From Eimeria necatrix (lineage: Eukaryota; Apicomplexa; Conoidasida; Eucoccidiorida; Eimeriidae): DNA of 64,000 nt. The translations under genes were made by a program, and so were the position numbers. Under the pieces are notes generated by a model that ran no database searches, was not told the origin of the DNA, and worked only from the letters and a program-made list of their open reading frames with translations. Positions 24,201-35,065 of this stretch are shown here, in pieces. The stretch's first letter is position 1; each line of letters starts with the position of its first letter. The DNA lies in the NCBI RefSeq assembly GCF_000499385.1, contig NW_013654465.1, positions 1 to 64,000 on the forward strand, given 5' to 3'.

Positions 24201-27200
24201 TACAGCAGCTGCAACAGCAACAGCAACAGCAGCTCCTCCAGCAACAAAAACAACAGTTGCAGCTGCAGGAGGAGCCGCAGGAATCTGTGAGGTCACCCCC
24301 GCAGCTGCTTCCTCAACTGCCACAACTGCAGCTCAACCAGCAACAGTCTCTGCGGCTTCAGAAGTCGTTGCCAGAGCAACAGCAAAACCTCCAGCGGCTG
24401 GAGCAGCAGCAGCAACAGCAAGGCTCTCAGGAGTTACTGGGCTCTTTAACCCTCCCAGTTAGAAGGTCTCCTCCTGCTGTATGTAGGGGAGAGGGCTTGC
24501 AACTAGGACGAGGAGTGGCAGCTCCTGCAGCACCGACGGCAGAAGCACCCCCAGTAGCACCGGTAACAGCAGCAACACCTGCTCCAGCACTAGTAGAGAC
24601 AGCTTCCGAGATGCCTGCAGCAGCTGGTTCATCACCAGCAGCAAGCGGCATCCCGTCGCTGTCCCTCGCTATTCAGCGGCCTGAGCCTCCACCACCACCT
24701 CAGCTGCAGCAACAGCAGCAAGAACAGCAGCAGCACCACCAGAGACAGCACGCAGATTGGAGCAGTAATACACGACGCGCGGTGCTGCTTCCTGTTGAAT
24801 CCCTTGGCTCTGCGTCTCTTACCTCTTCAGTACCTCATACTGCAGCGACCGCAACTACAGCTGCGGGAGCAACAGCAAGAGGTGACGTAGGTAGCCCAGG
24901 CCCTCATGCTGCTGCTCCCCCAAGGCGGCTGCTCCTGCGTGCCCAGAGCAGTAGCAGCACCGCCTCCATCAGCCTGCAAGAGCCTCAGCAGCAGAGTCCC
25001 CCAAGGGTTGCTAGGGGAGGCAATAGCAGTAGCAGCGCAGGCAGCAGCATCGTTAATCGCAATAACAAAAGTGACAATCCTCCCAAACTCGCTGGTCCTG
25101 CATCAGCTTTGTTGCAAGCCCCAACGGTGCCCCCCGCAGCAGCAGCAGCAGCGCATGATACGGGCAGTGCTCTTGCACTGCCTCCCGTGTCTCAAGTAGC
25201 GCAAAAATCGGAGACGGCGCCGGCAGCAGTTGCTGCACCAGCAAGAGAGTGCACACCAGCTGCAGCAGGGGAGATGCTTGAGAAGTCGATGCCGAAACCT
25301 CTGCTCATCGACCACCAGCCATCAACAGCGGCGTGCAGCAGAGATACTAGTGATAACAGCAACAGCAACGGGAGTACAAACAGCAACAGCAATAGTATGG
25401 CAGTGCTGCCACTATTTCAACCTCAGCCATTGCTGCGCCGCAGCCGCGTGAGCGATCCCCCGGCGTCTCCGGTCGCGGTTGCTGCCGGAGCAGTAGAACG
25501 CAGCAGCAGCAACATCAAAGGCAACAGAAGCAGTAACAATGACGGCAACAGTGGCGGGGGTTTCAGCAATAATAGCACCAGCAGTAGCAGCGGAGGCGAA
25601 ATGAGAAATACGAACCAAAACGAGAACTGCGCGATTACTGACAGTGCTAGCAGCAGCAACAGCAGCAGTAGGAGCGGCGTCAGCCGGCGGCTGATCCAAT
25701 CCCTCATGTCGCCACTGCATAGCTCTGGAGAAGGCAAGTGCATCAATAAGAGCAGCAGCAGCAACAAAATCAGGAGCAATCAGGAGTATAAAGCAGCCTC
25801 CGCGTGCATGCAACCCAAGCAGCATTCTTCCCATTCATCTGGCGGCAACAGCGCTGACAGCGACAACGGCCGTAGTAGCAACAGCAGTGACACCACCAGA
25901 AACAAATCTATAAGGCCTCGCCACGACCTTCTGGCTGCTATTCAGAGGGAGTGTTGCGAGGACTCTGAACTGCTGCGGCTGCGGCAGCAGCAGCTGCAGC
26001 AGCAGCAGACACCCAAGGATGGCGGGGGTGCAACAGCGGCGAAGCCAGCAGCAAAAACAACAACAGAAACAGAGCAGGTAGCTGAATGTCTCCTCCGGGA
26101 ACCGTGCGCGCTATCCCCTCCCTTGAGGCCTCATGGTCCGGCATCGAGGCAGCAAGATTCCCACCTGAAGCCACTGCAGCTCGCAGCAGCAGCGGCAGCA
26201 GCAGCAGCAGTTGCGAAGCCACGACAAAGCACAAGGATACCCTTCGGGTCCCCGGAGCAGTTGACAACAAGTCAAAGACACCAGCGGCAGCAATGGCAGG
26301 AGCAGACCGCTGCTTCAGCGACGACGGAACAGCAGCAGGAAGTCCAAGAGACACCTGTTGGGTCTCCTCGAGGAAGGGTAGCAGCAGCATCTCCAGGATC
26401 CACAAAAGCAATATCTTTTCATGAGGAGTTGAGGCAGCGCCTTCTGCAGCGAGGTGGTCCCCTCGAGCAGCAACAGCAGAAGCAGAAGCAGCAGCTTGTC
26501 CTGAGGCATAGTGCTGCGTCGCCGCCCGTCTTCGGGCTCCCTAGGGGACCATGTGCTGCTGCTGTTGCTACTGCTGCAACTGGAGCAGCAACAAGTGAGC
26601 AGCAGCAACAACTGCGGCAAGCAGAAGCAAAGACCGATGAGTTCTCAGGAGCTGGAACGAAAATAGCAGCTGCAACAACGGCAGCGGCAGCGCTGCCTAC
26701 TGACAAGCTGCCCCAAGTGATGCTCCAGCAGCGGCAGCAGTCGAGGAAAATACAGGACCAGCAACAGCAGCAGCAGCAAAAGCATCCTGTCCCGAATCTT
26801 GGGGGTTCAGGTTCTTCAGGGGCAAAGCCAGAAACAACCGAAGCCGCAGAAGCAACAGCACTTGACCCGCCCAAAGAGGCTGATGCTTGGACCACTAGTG
26901 CTGATATCCCACGCGTTGGCTTCAGCGTCTTCGCCCCTCGTAAGCAGCTCACTTGTTATGACCCTCTCGCCTCTGCTGCCGCTGTTGCTGCCGCTGCCGC
27001 TGCCGCACAGGGAGCTGCGGCCGTGCAGCCTCTTGTGGCCGCGGCAGCTGCAGCTGCTGCTGCAGAAGCAGCAGAAGCAGCAGGCCTTGGAACAGCAGAA
27101 GAAACAGCTGAGAGAGCAGCACGACTCGCAAGAACTGCTGTTGATGTTGCTGCAGCAGCAGCAGCAGAGGCTGCAGACATAAAGGACCCAGAGGCAGCAG

Positions 27201-27598
27201 CGTCAGCAGCAGCCGCAGCTGCTGCTGCAGCAGACCCAAGTTGCAGCGATGCCGAGGGAGAAGAGCATCTGCTGCTTTTCTACACTAGGCAGCAGCAGCT
27301 GCCTTGTGGGATAGGTTCAACTGCAGCTGAAGCAGCGGCAGCAGCAGCAGCAGGAGCATCAGCAGCAGCAGATAATAGGGGACTCACTGGCTCTACAGAA
27401 GTCTCTGCTCCCAGCAGAAGCAGTAGCAGTGGCCGCACTTGCACCAGGAAGACTGCACCTGAACGTAGCAGCAACAGCAGCAGCAGCAGGGACAGCAGCG
27501 GCGGCAGCGGAAACTGTAGCAACAGCCTTGATGCTCTTGCACTCAGCTCCTCTCATGGAGTTTCCCCTATACTGGGGTCAAGCACTCCACTCACTTAA
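21229..27598 (+). CDS. Giant Gln/Ala/Ser-rich protein, 5' end not fixed
   Basis: Three exons join in phase: 21229-22538, 22738-22858 and 23143-27598, for about 1962 residues plus any upstream exons. Most is homopolymeric Gln, Ala or Ser from CAG runs. One region is of normal composition and split by both introns: helical segments such as TLRLRLIFSYFADDSL and SYRAFRLAMCRSKAVDPAK, then LADCLTALRCTHTPMLLEAQ and FLRICLFGGGADTPEPLFGL. This looks like one folded helical domain, but I do not recognise the family. In the last exon two short helices stand out from the repeats (RPRHDLLAAIQRECCEDSEL near 25912 and ISFHEELRQRLLQRGG near 26412), and near the end ADIPRVGFSVFAPRKQLTC. The stop is at 27598. 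Function unknown. Overlapping minus-strand ORFs are repeat shadows. Confidence 0.65.
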
Positions 27599-29056
27599 CT
27601 GCACACAACGTTTTAGCTCGCTGCTAGGCATAACCAAGTTGTTGCTGTTTGCTCCACCTCCGCTGGCTCCGTCCCTGCCTCGCTAGCTAGCCGGCGGCTG
27701 TCCAGACAAGCTTGCATCTCTGCATATCGAACTGAAAAAGTGTCTCGCAACTAGCTATCTGGCTAGCCGGTCCAGGTAGCTGGACCCACTTTGCCGGACG
27801 GGTCATTTTGTCTTGCTTGTCAGAGTTCTAGTAACTTATTCGAATTGTCCCTTGTGGGCTGGCTTCGAGCTATTTTGGGTCGGTAGTCACTTCAGCAGCT
27901 ACTAGTAGCCAGCTTCTCCTGTGGTAGCTACTCAGTTAAAAGTTACTGTCCTAGTTGGGTCTGGCGCAGTAAAGCTATGCACCCGTAGATACGACTCAAT
28001 AGGTTCCGCCAATAAGTTGCTAGAATATCAAGTCACCTCACTATCTGAAGGAGCTGCTTTGTGCTGTGCTGCCGTTATTCCTGGTGCCGCTGCTGCCCTT
28101 GCATGCACATCAAGCACCATAGAAGAGGCACTAACCACGTGTTGTAAATTCTCACGCTCGTCCAATTGTGAATATTTAGCGTCCACAAAGTATATAAATT
28201 AATGCAGTATCTCTTATTCACCATGTTGGATTGCATGACTGGGGAATTATTAATAAGCCGCAAATGCCCTTTCATCGACCATAAGCAGCTTTGACACCGC
28301 GGATATCCTCAGCTAGTGACGGCCTGGGTACAGATACAAGAGGTATCAGAAAAGGGTGTAAAATTAAGTTTTACGCCTCCATAGTGTAGGATTCCGTGAA
28401 TAACATGCAGTACACCCGAACGCGTCGGCAGTGCTTGACCGAATCGACGTCCGAAAAGGCAGCAGTATTTGATGTTGCCGTTTCTGTTGCAACTGCTGCT
28501 AATTTCTGTGTCAATATTAAATGAAAAAGCGAGTATGTGCAGGCAAATTTTCTTATCAATCTAATCTATTGCAGCCGCAGCAGCCACAGCAACGGCGGTC
28601 CATATTAGCAGCAACAGCAGCAACAAAAGCAAGTCGGCAGCAACTAGCCAATGGTAGATTGTGTCCGTGTTCCACGATTTTTGTCCTTTTTAGTCATTCT
28701 TGGCTCTTCCCTTTTTGAGTTCTCCACGAAGCACTAAACCGTAAGCCTTCAGCAGCAAACCGTAGAGCTTAAACCCTCATCCCAAAGGCGCGCCGCCGCA
28801 GCTGGCGCCGTCGATCGCCCTTCGTCTGAGTTCGTGTTCCCATTTCAGCCGGTCACATTAGTTCGTATCCTCTTGCCATTTTTTTCTCTATTTTAAATAC
28901 AACGGCAGAAACTAGACTCTATACCCCAAGCAAGGCATAGAGCAACACAAACCAACTGCCGCTGCCGACCGGCGCAGCTACCCGGTGAGACAGGCATCCT
29001 TGCAAGGGCCGACTTACTGAACGCTAAATCTGATTCCAGCAACCGCAGATCCCAAA
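27599..29056. other. Intergenic, with GCTAGC-rich patch
   Basis: Right after the stop of the Gln-rich gene, 27683-27790 holds several CTAGC words (GCTAGCTAGC, GGCTAGCCGG). The rest has short ORFs only (27921-28202 +, 28371-28559 -, 28521-28718 +) with no motif. I see no RNA gene. Confidence 0.4.
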
Positions 29057-32000
29057 ATGCTGGGCACGTCCATTGATTCGCCTCAAAGGGTGAGGCCTGC
29101 ACAGCTGCGGCGTAGTAAGCCGCAGCAGCAACAGCAGCAGCAGCGACGGCTGCCCCCAAAGCAACAACAACACGCGTTATTTGTACAGACGCGAAAACAA
29201 GCAGCAGAAGCCGCAGCAGCAGCTGTTGCGGCATCTGCGTCAGGAGTCCGCGGCCTGCTCAACAGGTCGGACTCAGCAGCATCAGCAACATCAGCAGCAA
29301 CAGGAACAAGCGGGGTGGCAAAAAGAGGAAAGCTTGTTGCAGTAACAACCTACTCTGGAACCCTCGATGACTATTTGCTACTGCACTCGACAGACGGTAG
29401 TAGCAATGGCAGCAGCAGCAGCTGCGCTGCTTCCCCCTTGAGAGGCAGCAGTGAAGAGGAGCTAAGGGGCAGCAGCATCCCATGGAACCCGAAGCAGCTG
29501 CAGCAGGCGCAACAGGTGAATGAGAGAGACTCTCGCCGGGTAAGCGACAGCTGCAATGAGGACGCCAAGCAGCAGCAGCAGGTGGAGGCTTCCTCCCGCG
29601 AGTCAAGCGACACACAGCAGCAGCAACAACCTTCGACTCGTTCCCAGTCCCAAAACGATGAAGAAGAACAGCAAGAACACGAGCAGCAGCAGCAGCAGCA
29701 GACTAGCAGCAGCAAAGACGGGGGGCGCCTCATCGTGCCCCCAGCTGTACGTACACCCGAAGGCGGAGAGCGCCGCCACTGGCCCTCTATGACCCTGTCA
29801 CTGCTGCCTCACTTGTCTGATCTCCACGAGTTTCCTCGCATTGCTACTTTTGCCCAAAATGCTTCTGAACTGAAGAAGCTAGCTGAGGCACCGTTTGAAG
29901 CAATCAGTCCTGCCGCTGCTGCTCTCAAACTGCAGCAGCAACAGAGGCAGCAGTCACGCCAGAAGCTGCCAGTGCACTGGACTCTAGCCGACGGGCTGCG
30001 GAGCCTGTGCAAAATGTATGCTTGTACACTGTCTATGCACTGCTCTGCTGCTTGTGTGATATCCTTTTGTTGGCTTTTTTACTGTTATCGGTACTGTTGT
30101 TGCTGTCATGTTTTTGCTTCTGCTGCTCCAACAATATCTGAAATGATGCGCGTTGTTAATTTGCTTAAATTTTTCTTTGCTGCTGCTGCTGTTGCTGCAT
30201 GTTTGTGTGCGGTGCCTTTGCCGCCACGTATGCCTGCTGAAGGTCATGCACCTTTTGCATTTATTCTTGACGTTGCGGCTGATTTCCCCGCAGTAAGAAG
30301 CCGGAGCAAGCCTCTTTGCCACCTATCAAACTACCGGTTCACTTCCCGAACGAGACTTCACCATCGGCAGGAGCAGCAGAAGCCTCGGAAGCAGCAGCAG
30401 AAAGAGCAGTTCCGGCAAATGGGACGGCAAGCGGCTGCAGCAGCAACTGCAGCAGACAGAACAGCAACTTGGAACAGCCAAGCAGAGGGAGCAGTAACAG
30501 TAGCGGGTCATCTGCCGAGGGTCCCTTTGCAGAAAAGGTTTCTGTACACTTGAAGAATGGAGGGCAAGGGCGAGTAGTGGCCGTCACCCCCACGAACAAC
30601 CTAGTGGTGAAACTTCAGGTAACAAAATTTGGAGCTGTGTTCAAGGAACCATGGTTTGCTGGGAGTGTTTGGAATAGTTCTGGAGGCTAGAGTGTAGAGC
30701 CAGTGGCCAAGGGTCTACGGTTCAGAGCCAGACGCACCGTGCTGAAGACACGAGTCACCCTTTAGGATGTAAGCGGGAGGGATTGGGGTTTAAAGAATAT
30801 ATTTCAAAATATGTCATTATTCTTCAGAATGGGACGCATGTCGAGGCCCACCCATCTGAGTGTCGCTTCCTAATCGGTGGCATGCAGCTACCCCAGGCGC
30901 AGCCGCAACTGGAGGAGCAGCAACAGCAACAAGAGCTGGCGCACAAGCAGCAGCAACTACAGCAGCAGCAGCAACGAGAGGGGCAGTTTAAACTCTTGCC
31001 CAACCTGAGAGGGGTAGAGACAATCCCAACTGTCTCTGAGTTGCTGCAGAAGGCAGCCGCAGAAGCGGGAAGGACTCACAACACTGTTGTTCTTTCCAGC
31101 GTACGCACACCTTGGATGAATCATCGGCCCTCACTCCTAACGCCTTAACTGCAGCAACACCTGAACACTGCCAGGCAGCTACTTCTAGATAGCCCGTGCA
31201 AACTTTGCTGCTGCGACGGCATCTTTGGTGCTGGTGCTGCTATCGTCGGTATGCTTTAATGCTGCTGTTTTTATGGCCTGTTAATCTGCTGTTGGCGCTG
31301 CAGTTGGCTTCTGTAGCTCGCGTGTGCAAGACAGGGGAGTCTCTTTCAGTTTTAAAAGTAACAAAGAAGACATCAGAAGGAAACAAAGAGCAGAAAGAAG
31401 AGTTCCAGGCCATTTTCTCCACAGAAAATGGCAGAGAACCTTCCGTAAATGCCTTGGTCAGCAGCACCGAATACTGGCACGAGAACGTTTTAATGATGGG
31501 ACTAGGAAACATAGGGGCTCGTAACCTCTTACTGAGGTGACGCAAAGCTAGTATTTGGTATTTGGTTACTTAGGGTTTAGGTTTTAGGGTTTCGATGTTG
31601 CGTGCAGGAAGAAGAGCTTTCAGACTTGCCTGAGGCTGTCATTCGCCCTCCTGGTATTTGCATGTTGACAGGACGGAAAAGTCAAGTAGAAAGCAGACAA
31701 ATCATCAAGCCTCAAACAAGCACTTACGATGTTGTTAAGGCACCAGGGATCGTCAGACCCTTATACGGTAAGCCCTATGCCACAAAATTTGGACGCTTCA
31801 CGATGCAGACAGGCAAGGGATGTCGCGAAATCCGCTGCCTCCTGGATAGTAACAGTATGAAGAGCGTAATCGCTTGAGAGCGTCTGGGGAAGGGCTAACT
31901 TGTAGTCTTTCGTCTGTCTGCAGATATAATAAGCCCCGCATCACAAATTCCTTCGGCTCTGCCCCGGAACCAGCAGCAGCAGCAGCAGCAGCCGCAGCGA

Positions 32001-32575
32001 CAGCAACAGCAACAAAAACAGCAACAGCAACAGCAACAGCAGCCGCCCAGTGCCTTCATTCCGGAGACTCCTGAGCTAGCCCAGCTAGCTGCGCTAGCGG
32101 GGCCTGGAGGAGGCTTCGCAGCAGCAGCGGCAGCGGAGCTGGAGCTAGTGGGGCAGAAATGGTTTGGAGATTTGCAGCAGCAGCTTAGTAGAGACATGAT
32201 GCAACAATACATCAACACGGCGCCACCTGGTGAGACAGAAATAAACAAGGACACGTACTAATGCACACATGAGCGTAGGCACGGACAGGCACTTCCATAC
32301 ACAACGGCACCGACAGATAGAAGGCGGTAACGTCTTGCTCGTAAGCTTGCATGCTAATCCATGTATCCTTCTTTTCTGCTTTGTGGTGTCGTTTAGCCAT
32401 AGGTGGTTTCTCTGCCCCTTCGCAGCGTTCATTTGGGCCTCTCATATTTTCGTCCTCAAACGGAAACAGAAAAACGGGAAGAGTGATCAGAAGCGAAGAA
32501 GACGCCATTACCTACGCAACACCGGCGAATCAACAGTCCCGATTCAGCACAAACACTGGCGAGCTAGCTCTGTAG
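29057..32575 (+). CDS. Unrecognised Gln-rich protein, 733 residues, six exons
   Basis: Exons: 29057-30015, 30294-30618, 30828-31100, 31608-31767, 31924-32229, 32397-32575. The sum is 2202 nt with all phases consistent, ATG start and T-A-G stop. The N-terminal third is Gln/Ala/Ser-rich with poly-Gln. Non-repetitive islands are TLSLLPHLSDLHEFPRIATF, KLPVHWTLADGLRSLCK, a beta-rich block across an intron (KVSVHLKNGGQGRVVAVT, then NLVVKLQNGTHVEAHPSECR), SDLPEAVIRPPGICMLTG, and a C-terminal helix VGQKWFGDLQQQLSRDMMQQ. The beta-rich block resembles a small barrel of Tudor, KOW or SH3 kind, but no family is recognised. No signal peptide or membrane helix is seen, so it is probably cytosolic or nuclear (inference). 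Intron 3 carries telomere-like TTTAGGG words. Confidence 0.7.
31569..31593. repeat. Degenerate TTTAGGG telomere-like units in an intron
   Basis: About three imperfect TTTAGGG units lie just before a splice acceptor. Similar single words (GTTTAGGGTTT) occur in OSBP introns near 13525 and just after that gene, near 15322. This is a known oddity of Eimeria genomes and far too short for a telomere. Confidence 0.6.
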
Positions 32576-32720
32576 CTAGCTACCCAGCTAGCGAGCTAGC
32601 CAGCCAGCTAAGTAGCGTGAGGAGGGACTAACTAGCTGGGAAAAGATACGGCTAGCCAGATAGAGGCCCTTGGTAATTACGGCCATATTCCGCAGACTAG
32701 CTGGGCACCTGGCTAGGAAG
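32560..32720. repeat. Clustered CTAGC / GCTAGC words
   Basis: About ten CTAGC- or AGCTAG-type words, partly palindromic, straddle the stop codon of the 733-residue gene and fill the presumed 3' UTR. A similar patch follows the previous gene (27683-27790), and shorter ones lie in ankyrin-gene introns (48795-48815). Confidence 0.5.
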
Positions 32721-33528
32721 CGGAATTTCCAGCTAAGGGGACACGAAGTGCACGGCACGGTGATCTGAGAGGGGAAAGGCGGCGGAAAACCATTGTCGCT
32801 TTATCAGGAGTGTCAAGAAAGCTTCTTACTTGCTCCTTTTTATTTCGTACCTATGCCTTGCTAATATCCTTTGCTTGCTTGTGCTTATCTCAGCTCACCT
32901 TTTTCTCCGTCTCCGTAAATCATTTTCTCTTCTTTTTTTCTCAGTCGAATTTTTTATTTACATGGCTTCTTTGCGTACACTATGTCCCAATTTGCTTATT
33001 TTGCCTTCGCGTGCCGTTCTTCTATTCGTTTCGCTTGTGGTCACTCCTCTTTCACATTTGTCTACTTGTTCGTTTTTCTCTGTTTCTATTTCTTTTGCCC
33101 TTTGTCTCTGTAGCTTGTGTCCTTACCCCTTGAATTGAAAGGGAAGTCCTCTGAGGTTTGAAGTACGCCAGTTGCTACCACTTGTCAAATCCCCAAGTAA
33201 TAAGTTACAATAGCACAACGACGTATTCTTGACTTTCTCCTCTCCTGCATTATTATTTCTCCTCTGTACATTGTGAGGGTTTAATGCTATGGGCTTAGCT
33301 TTTGTAGGTTTATTCCTTCCGTTTCAGAGACAAACCTCCATTCTTAATATCCAAAGGTTTAACCCCGATTTCGGCAGTATGAAGCTTTTAACGCAATGCA
33401 GCAGCTATTGAGACAAAATAATTGGTTTGTTAATCCAGCCCACCCGGAGGCAGACGAGCCACAGCATGTTGCCACTAACACTCGCTGAAAGGGGGCTCCT
33501 TTAGGTAACTATCCCAAGGATCATTTAG
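32721..33528. other. Pyrimidine-rich intergenic stretch
   Basis: From about 32820 to 33140 the plus strand is strongly T/C-rich, giving long Phe/Leu/Ser shadow ORFs on the plus strand that I do not regard as genes. One protein-like open piece at about 33379-33489 (YEAFNAMQQLLRQNNWFVNP) follows an acceptor-like CGGCAG and may be an exon of the next gene, but its phase does not join. Confidence 0.35.
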
Positions 33529-34541
33529 AGGGCTTGAAGGTATAATTATACCGGATGTTCAACCCAAAATTCTATGCCCTATCGCAAAAGAGACCCTAGG
33601 CGTTGTTCCAGATGCTCGGCTATTGCTGCTTCGTCCTTTGCTGCAGTTCACACCCCCGATAGCCGTAGACCCGGCGCCTTGAGCCCTGGAAAGGCCTTCA
33701 ATAAGAAAAGTTGATATCCCCGGTTTACTATAAATGAGGTTCTAAATTTTAGGTGCAGGTTTTACTCACTTAGCCATGGTGCCCTGGATGAACGTGGGTT
33801 GCTCGAGAGCTTCTGCAGCAGCAGCTTTTTGTGCTTCCTTCCTGGCTGTTGTTGGTGCTGTTGCAGAGATTCCTGCTGCCCTAAGCGCGGAACCTCCCTA
33901 ACAGCTGACGGGCAGGAAACTTCTCGTTGCGGTAGCTGCAATGCACACCAAACGCGCTTAAGCTTCCAAAACTCTCCTCTGGGTGTCTAACTGCGCACAA
34001 GAGAATAAGGCTGCTATGTCCAACCTGCAGTCTAAACTTCTGATCGAACAGGTCTTCTTTGCATGGCTGCATTTCCCGATAGGGGGCTTGAACAATGCAT
34101 TGCCATTGCCGATCAAGCCTGCAGGCGAGGCGAGTGTCATGATTTAGCACCTAGTGTTTTCAAAATACAATGAGCAGCTTATGTTTTGGAGATAGGAGTC
34201 TGACCTGTCTATCAATTTCTGAGTTTGCACATTCAACGAGCTCTTGGAGGATTTGTTCCTCCGTTTCTGCTTCGTCCTCCTGCTACAAAACCAGCCAGCA
34301 CAAAGCCTCCAGCCTTAAACGCCAACTGTAAGTACTGATTCCTTAATCCTAGGTGTTACACTATTACGCAGACAAAGAAAGGAATGTATACACAATTCCC
34401 TGCCTTGGAAGTACAGTTAAGCCTTTAGGCTTTTCAGAATGGTGCTCAGAAGTGAGCCGAGCTCACAAACTGAGCCGTGCCATCTTCGAGAACTTCATTC
34501 AGCATTTCATCCTGGGGAAACGAAACACGCAAGAAGAATAA
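33529..34541 (+). CDS. Unrecognised multi-exon gene, 3' part
   Basis: Candidate exons that join in phase: 33529-33664, an optional 33819-33854, 34031-34133, 34241-34327 and 34372-34541 (stop). The spliced product reads as ordinary protein without repeats: LEGIIIPDVQPKILCPIAKE, LLLLRPLLQFTPPIA, SKLLIEQVFFAWLHFPIGGL, a Pro-rich linker, then VYTIPCLGSTVKPLGFSEWC and a C-terminal helix HKLSRAIFENFIQHFILG. The 5' end is missing; upstream material may include the piece at 33379-33489. No family is recognised. Confidence rests on phase agreement of four introns and on composition. Confidence 0.42.
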
Positions 34542-34958
34542 AATGTCAAGTTTAAGCTTCGGAGGGCATCAAGTAGGACTCGAGACAGTCTTTAAGATTT
34601 AGAGTCGAGGGTATAGTACCAGTAAGCCCAGCTTGAGAGACTCTCGTGTGAAGCCCTTGACGGCCAGCTGCATGGTTTGTAGGTCTGCTGCTTTGTTTGC
34701 TAAAGACAAAAGCTGTCAGTAAAAGCACAAGGCACAAGCTATATCACTAGCAGTAATGATCATTTGTTCGCCAGTGCAGGCTTGAAGATTTAGGGCTGTG
34801 GTACTCGGCTGAGCGTAACCTTTAGGATTTTAAGTTAGAGACATCGGGCAGCGATTAACAGCTAAATATTCCGGGATCCTTCTCAGCATCCAGGAATCAT
34901 AGTTAACAGTTTAGAGCTCATTTCTGTAGCCGGGACTTCATTCCGCACCTTTGCGCAG

Positions 34959-35065
34959 CCCCTGAAGTGTCTGTGGAGCTCCTGGGTCGCTTGTTGCTGT
35001 TGAACCTGTCACGCCCAACGACGACTCCAGAGCTGACACCCTGTGCCTGGAACGGCAAATTCTAG
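34959..35065 (+). CDS. Orphan terminal exon
   Basis: After TTGCGCAG, 107 bases encode PEVSVELLGRLLLLNLSRPT and about 15 further residues before a stop. Composition and acceptor look real, but no upstream partner exon was found. It could be an alternative end of the preceding gene or a separate gene. Confidence 0.28.

Noticed and set aside
25412..25834. Ala/Val-rich minus-strand ORF in the Gln-rich gene
   Set aside because: It is a shadow of Ser/Asn-rich coding on the plus strand; composition is explained entirely by the repeat.
32810..33138. Two overlapping Phe/Leu/Ser-rich plus-strand ORFs resembling membrane proteins
   Set aside because: They come from a T/C-rich tract read in different frames, with no motif or mixed composition. 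A pyrimidine-rich intergenic tract is simpler.
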